From positions 1-6,110 of the forward strand of contig JAFKKQ010000290.1 in the NCBI GenBank assembly GCA_017304505.1: 6,110 nt of DNA, in the 5' to 3' direction. This document shows, one piece after another, positions 5,773 through 6,110 of the stretch. Positions within the stretch are counted from its first letter, which is position 1; each line of letters starts with the position of its first letter. Both the position numbers and the translations under genes were made by a program. A model generated the notes under the pieces. It ran no database searches, was not told where the DNA came from, and worked only from the letters and a program-made list of their open reading frames with translations. The DNA comes from Hyphomicrobiales bacterium (GTDB lineage Bacteria; Pseudomonadota; Alphaproteobacteria; Rhizobiales; Xanthobacteraceae).

Positions 5773-6110
5773 GCGGCCGCCCCCTTTTTGCTGCCGACGC
5801 GGACCAGAACCTTGTAGGTCTTGCCGTCCGTCTCGAAGGCGCCGCGCCAGCTATGGCCGCGCTTGGCCAATTCGGGGAACAGGAAGATCGGCTCGCGGCA
5901 CAGCAGCGCCGACAGCACCTGCCCCGGCTTGAGCTTTTCCGTCGCGGCGAGAATGCGCACCATCGGCTCCGGCGGGTCGAGCTCGCGGTTGTCCATCTGC
6001 TCGACCGGATCGGGCCACGCGCCATTGTCCGCCGCTGCAGCCGCGCCGACCGTCGCGGCGTTGGTGGGCGGGGCGCCGGTTGGCGAAAACAGCACCTCCC
6101 ATTCGCCGCC
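5769..6110 (-). CDS. DUF2249-domain protein, 5' end outside the window
   Basis: The C-terminal 113 residues of a longer protein; the frame stays open to the right edge. Residues about 38-106 of the visible part form a DUF2249 (TusA-like fold) domain: MDNRELDPPEPMVRILAATEKLKPGQ, then REPIFLFPELAKRGHSW and a closing strand TYKVLVRVG. The first residues read GGEWEVLFSP and are followed by an Ala/Pro-rich linker (about 11-36). The WEV strand looks like the end of a preceding similar domain, so a two-domain protein is inferred. A GTG at 6095 could be a start, but that would cut this strand, so I treat the gene as truncated by the window. DUF2249 proteins often lie near hemerythrin-like or nitrogen-oxide metabolism genes, but none of these is visible here. 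The biochemical role is unknown. Confidence 0.85.
   Translation of the reverse strand, partial: GGEWEVLFSPTGAPPTNAATVGAAAAADNGAWPDPVEQMDNRELDPPEPMVRILAATEKLKPGQVLSALLCREPIFLFPELAKRGHSWRGAFETDGKTYKVLVRVGSKKGAAA

Noticed and set aside
1..6110. CRISPR array, tRNA or rRNA gene, insertion sequence or phage remnant
   Set aside because: No regularly spaced repeats, no cloverleaf or rRNA-like segment, and no transposase or integrase motif was seen on either strand.

Overview
All supportable genes lie on the minus strand, in two transcription blocks separated by about 285 bases of AT-richer intergenic DNA. High GC, RND-type efflux genes and a DUF2249/DUF59 gene pair suggest a GC-rich Gram-negative bacterium. 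The protein style resembles Alphaproteobacteria of the Bradyrhizobium/Rhodopseudomonas group, but that placement is recognition from memory and was not tested by a search.

Right block (6110 down to 5210): three tightly coupled cistrons. A DUF2249-type protein enters from beyond the right edge (5769-6110, 5' end missing). A MIP18/DUF59 (PaaD/SufT-like) iron-sulfur assembly-type protein follows (5431-5772), then a 74-residue helical protein of unknown function (5210-5434). Each junction is a 4-base stop/start overlap (ATGA, then GTGA), so the three are probably translated as a coupled unit. A weak hairpin plus T-run near 5164-5186 may end this transcript.

Middle (4920-5209): no gene. The tetR-proximal half is rich in signals: a plausible sigma-70 promoter for the efflux operon, a 20-bp near-palindrome just downstream of its -10 box (probable TetR operator), a 17-bp degenerate direct repeat with 35-bp period whose inner copy fills the promoter spacer, and two short inverted repeats. 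Nothing clear is seen in 5041-5160.

Left block (4919 down to 45): a complete efflux operon in the order TetR-family regulator (4296-4919), periplasmic membrane fusion protein (3208-4299, ATGA overlap with tetR), and RND inner-membrane permease (45-3170, 37-base gap). No outer-membrane channel gene is present, so the pump must use one encoded elsewhere or just beyond the left edge. The regulator is promoter-proximal in its own operon, which suggests autorepression relieved by a pump substrate. A perfect 10-bp GC-rich hairpin after the permease stop may be the operon's end.

The window looks like a fairly ordinary efflux operon next to the tail of an Fe-S/DUF2249 cluster. The points most worth a second look are the layered operator architecture at 4928-5038, the loss of the TM10 lysine in the permease, and the uncharacterised 74-residue protein.
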